Shown here: positions 5,971 to 6,471 of the stretch, in pieces
How positions within the stretch are numbered: the first letter of the stretch is position 1
Layout of the letters: each line of letters begins with the position of its first letter
From: Candidatus Pacearchaeota archaeon
Lineage (GTDB): Archaea; Nanobdellota; Nanobdellia; Pacearchaeales; GW2011-AR1
DNA length: 6,471 nt
NCBI GenBank assembly: GCA_017609695.1
Contig: JAFCDM010000031.1
Location: 1-6,471, forward strand
Reading direction: 5' to 3'
Position numbers and translations under genes: made by a program
The notes under the pieces: model-generated
The model's input: the letters and a program-made list of their open reading frames with translations, nothing else
Databases searched by the model: none
Told to the model about the DNA's origin: nothing

Positions 5971-5980
5971 CCTTTATAAG
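5971..5980 (-). promoter_or_regulatory. TATA box of the minus-strand membrane gene
   Basis: CTTATAAAGG on the minus strand predicts transcription starting near 5950, giving a leader of about 30 bases that contains the Shine-Dalgarno. A second AT-rich box (TTATAAAA, 5947-5954) would place the start next to the Shine-Dalgarno and is less likely. Confidence 0.5.
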
Positions 5981-6032
5981 TTTAATTATTTTTTTATGAA
6001 ACCTTGATTTTTTTTGAATTCCTTAATTTTTT

Positions 6033-6108
6033 AGAATAGCCTGCCAAGAAAACCTAACGGTTTTCTTCGCTCAACTTTTCCCTTGAATTTCCTATTCTTC
6101 CAGAATAG
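6033..6108 (-). repeat. Alternative stems overlapping the alaS stop codon
   Basis: On the minus strand CTATTCT occurs at 6108-6102 and again at 6039-6033. Its complement AGAATAG at 6098-6092 includes the alaS stop TAG. AGAATAG can therefore pair with the upstream copy (7 bp, loop GGA) or with the downstream copy, which would enclose the 9-bp hairpin at 6046-6067. The two pairings exclude each other. Bases after each copy also look alike (GGAAATTCAA and GGAATTCAA), so this may simply be a short duplication of the gene end. Confidence 0.4.
6046..6067 (-). repeat. Perfect 9-bp hairpin in the alaS 3' flank
   Basis: AAGAAAACC and GGTTTTCTT are perfect complements separated by four bases (TAAC on the plus strand, GTTA on the minus). 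It lies 25 bases after the alaS stop. No T-tract follows on either strand, so it is not a standard terminator. It could stabilise the alaS mRNA 3' end or mark a processing site. Confidence 0.5.
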
Positions 6109-6471
6109 CTTTAATTCTTCTGACTCCTGCAGAACTGGATTCTTCTTTTATTATTTTGAAATTTCCTAATACAGAAGTATTTTTTACATGTGGGCCTGCA
6201 CAAATTTCTTTTGAGAAATTTCCTGCAGAATAGACACTTACTTTGTTAATATATTTTTCATCAAAAATTCCTTGAGCTCCAGACTTTTTTGCTTCTTTAA
6301 GGCTCATATACTCACACACAATCGGTATGCTTTGAATGATTTTTTGATTTACTAAAGCTTCAACTTTTTTTAGTTCTTCTGAAGTTAATTTTCTGTCAAA
6401 ATTAAAATCAAACCTTAATCTTTCAGGAGTAATGTTTGAGCCTCTTTGATGTAAATTTGGTTTGTTTAATA
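6092..6471 (-). CDS. alaS: Alanyl-tRNA synthetase, C-terminal end (5' end outside the window)
   Basis: The frame is open from the right edge (first full codon at 6469) to TAG at 6092-6094, giving 125 residues and no start. The fragment starts LNKPNLHQRGSNITPERLRF, the block opening the second part of the AlaRS editing domain, which removes Ser or Gly from mischarged tRNA-Ala. CAGPH (fragment residues 90-94) supplies the Cys and His of the zinc site; the partner HxxxH would lie upstream. It ends with LGNFKIIKEESSSAGVRRIK, the hallmark end of that domain. The stop comes eight residues after GVRR, so the coiled coil and DHHA1 (C-Ala) domain, several hundred residues in typical AlaRS, are missing. 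A stand-alone editing protein is possible but less likely, because these blocks fit full AlaRS. GTG at 6319 is internal, not a start. Confidence 0.92.
   Translation of the reverse strand, partial: LNKPNLHQRGSNITPERLRFDFNFDRKLTSEELKKVEALVNQKIIQSIPIVCEYMSLKEAKKSGAQGIFDEKYINKVSVYSAGNFSKEICAGPHVKNTSVLGNFKIIKEESSSAGVRRIKAILEE

Noticed and set aside
5778..5999. Plus-strand open frame opposite the four-helix membrane gene.
   Set aside because: Antisense shadow; it runs over the promoter and Shine-Dalgarno of the real gene.

Overview
The window looks like a piece of a small, very AT-rich archaeal genome, most likely a DPANN lineage such as Pacearchaeota or Woesearchaeota. That placement is inference from gene style. 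Most genes have an archaeal TATA-like box (TTTAAA or TTTATAAA) about 20-30 bases before the ATG and no Shine-Dalgarno, which fits leaderless or near-leaderless mRNAs. The one gene with a strong Shine-Dalgarno is the exception. A bacterial-type leucyl-tRNA synthetase and an alanyl-tRNA synthetase that stops right after its editing domain also fit DPANN, and both would fit Patescibacteria/CPR too. The promoter layout is what favours an archaeon.

Layout, plus strand: a polytopic membrane protein (39-575); a 51-residue acidic small protein (741-896); a 20-residue hydrophobic micro-ORF (927-989) whose frame continues past its TGA to a TAA just before the next gene; a 103-residue unknown protein (1019-1330); leucyl-tRNA synthetase leuS (1355-3835) followed by a T8 terminator; a 179-base gap with a locally GC-richer patch; a DUF5684-like membrane protein (4015-4467); and a GH130-family five-bladed beta-propeller enzyme acting on mannosides or related glycosides (4628-5494). 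Minus strand, read from the right edge: the 3' end of alaS (6092 to beyond 6471), a 171-base gap with a perfect 9-bp hairpin, and a four-helix membrane protein (5531-5920), convergent with the GH130 gene across an A/T homopolymer spacer.

The genes do not form one pathway. Two are translation housekeeping genes, one is a carbohydrate enzyme, three are membrane proteins and the rest are small orphans. Most seem to be transcribed from their own promoters. I see no defence system, mobile element, CRISPR array, tRNA or rRNA gene. The best leads are the micro-ORF with an in-frame TGA driven by a promoter module identical in box and spacing to that of the 51-residue gene, the unusual architecture of both synthetases, a GH130 enzyme that appears to lack a usual phosphorylase residue, and the alternative hairpins over the alaS stop codon.
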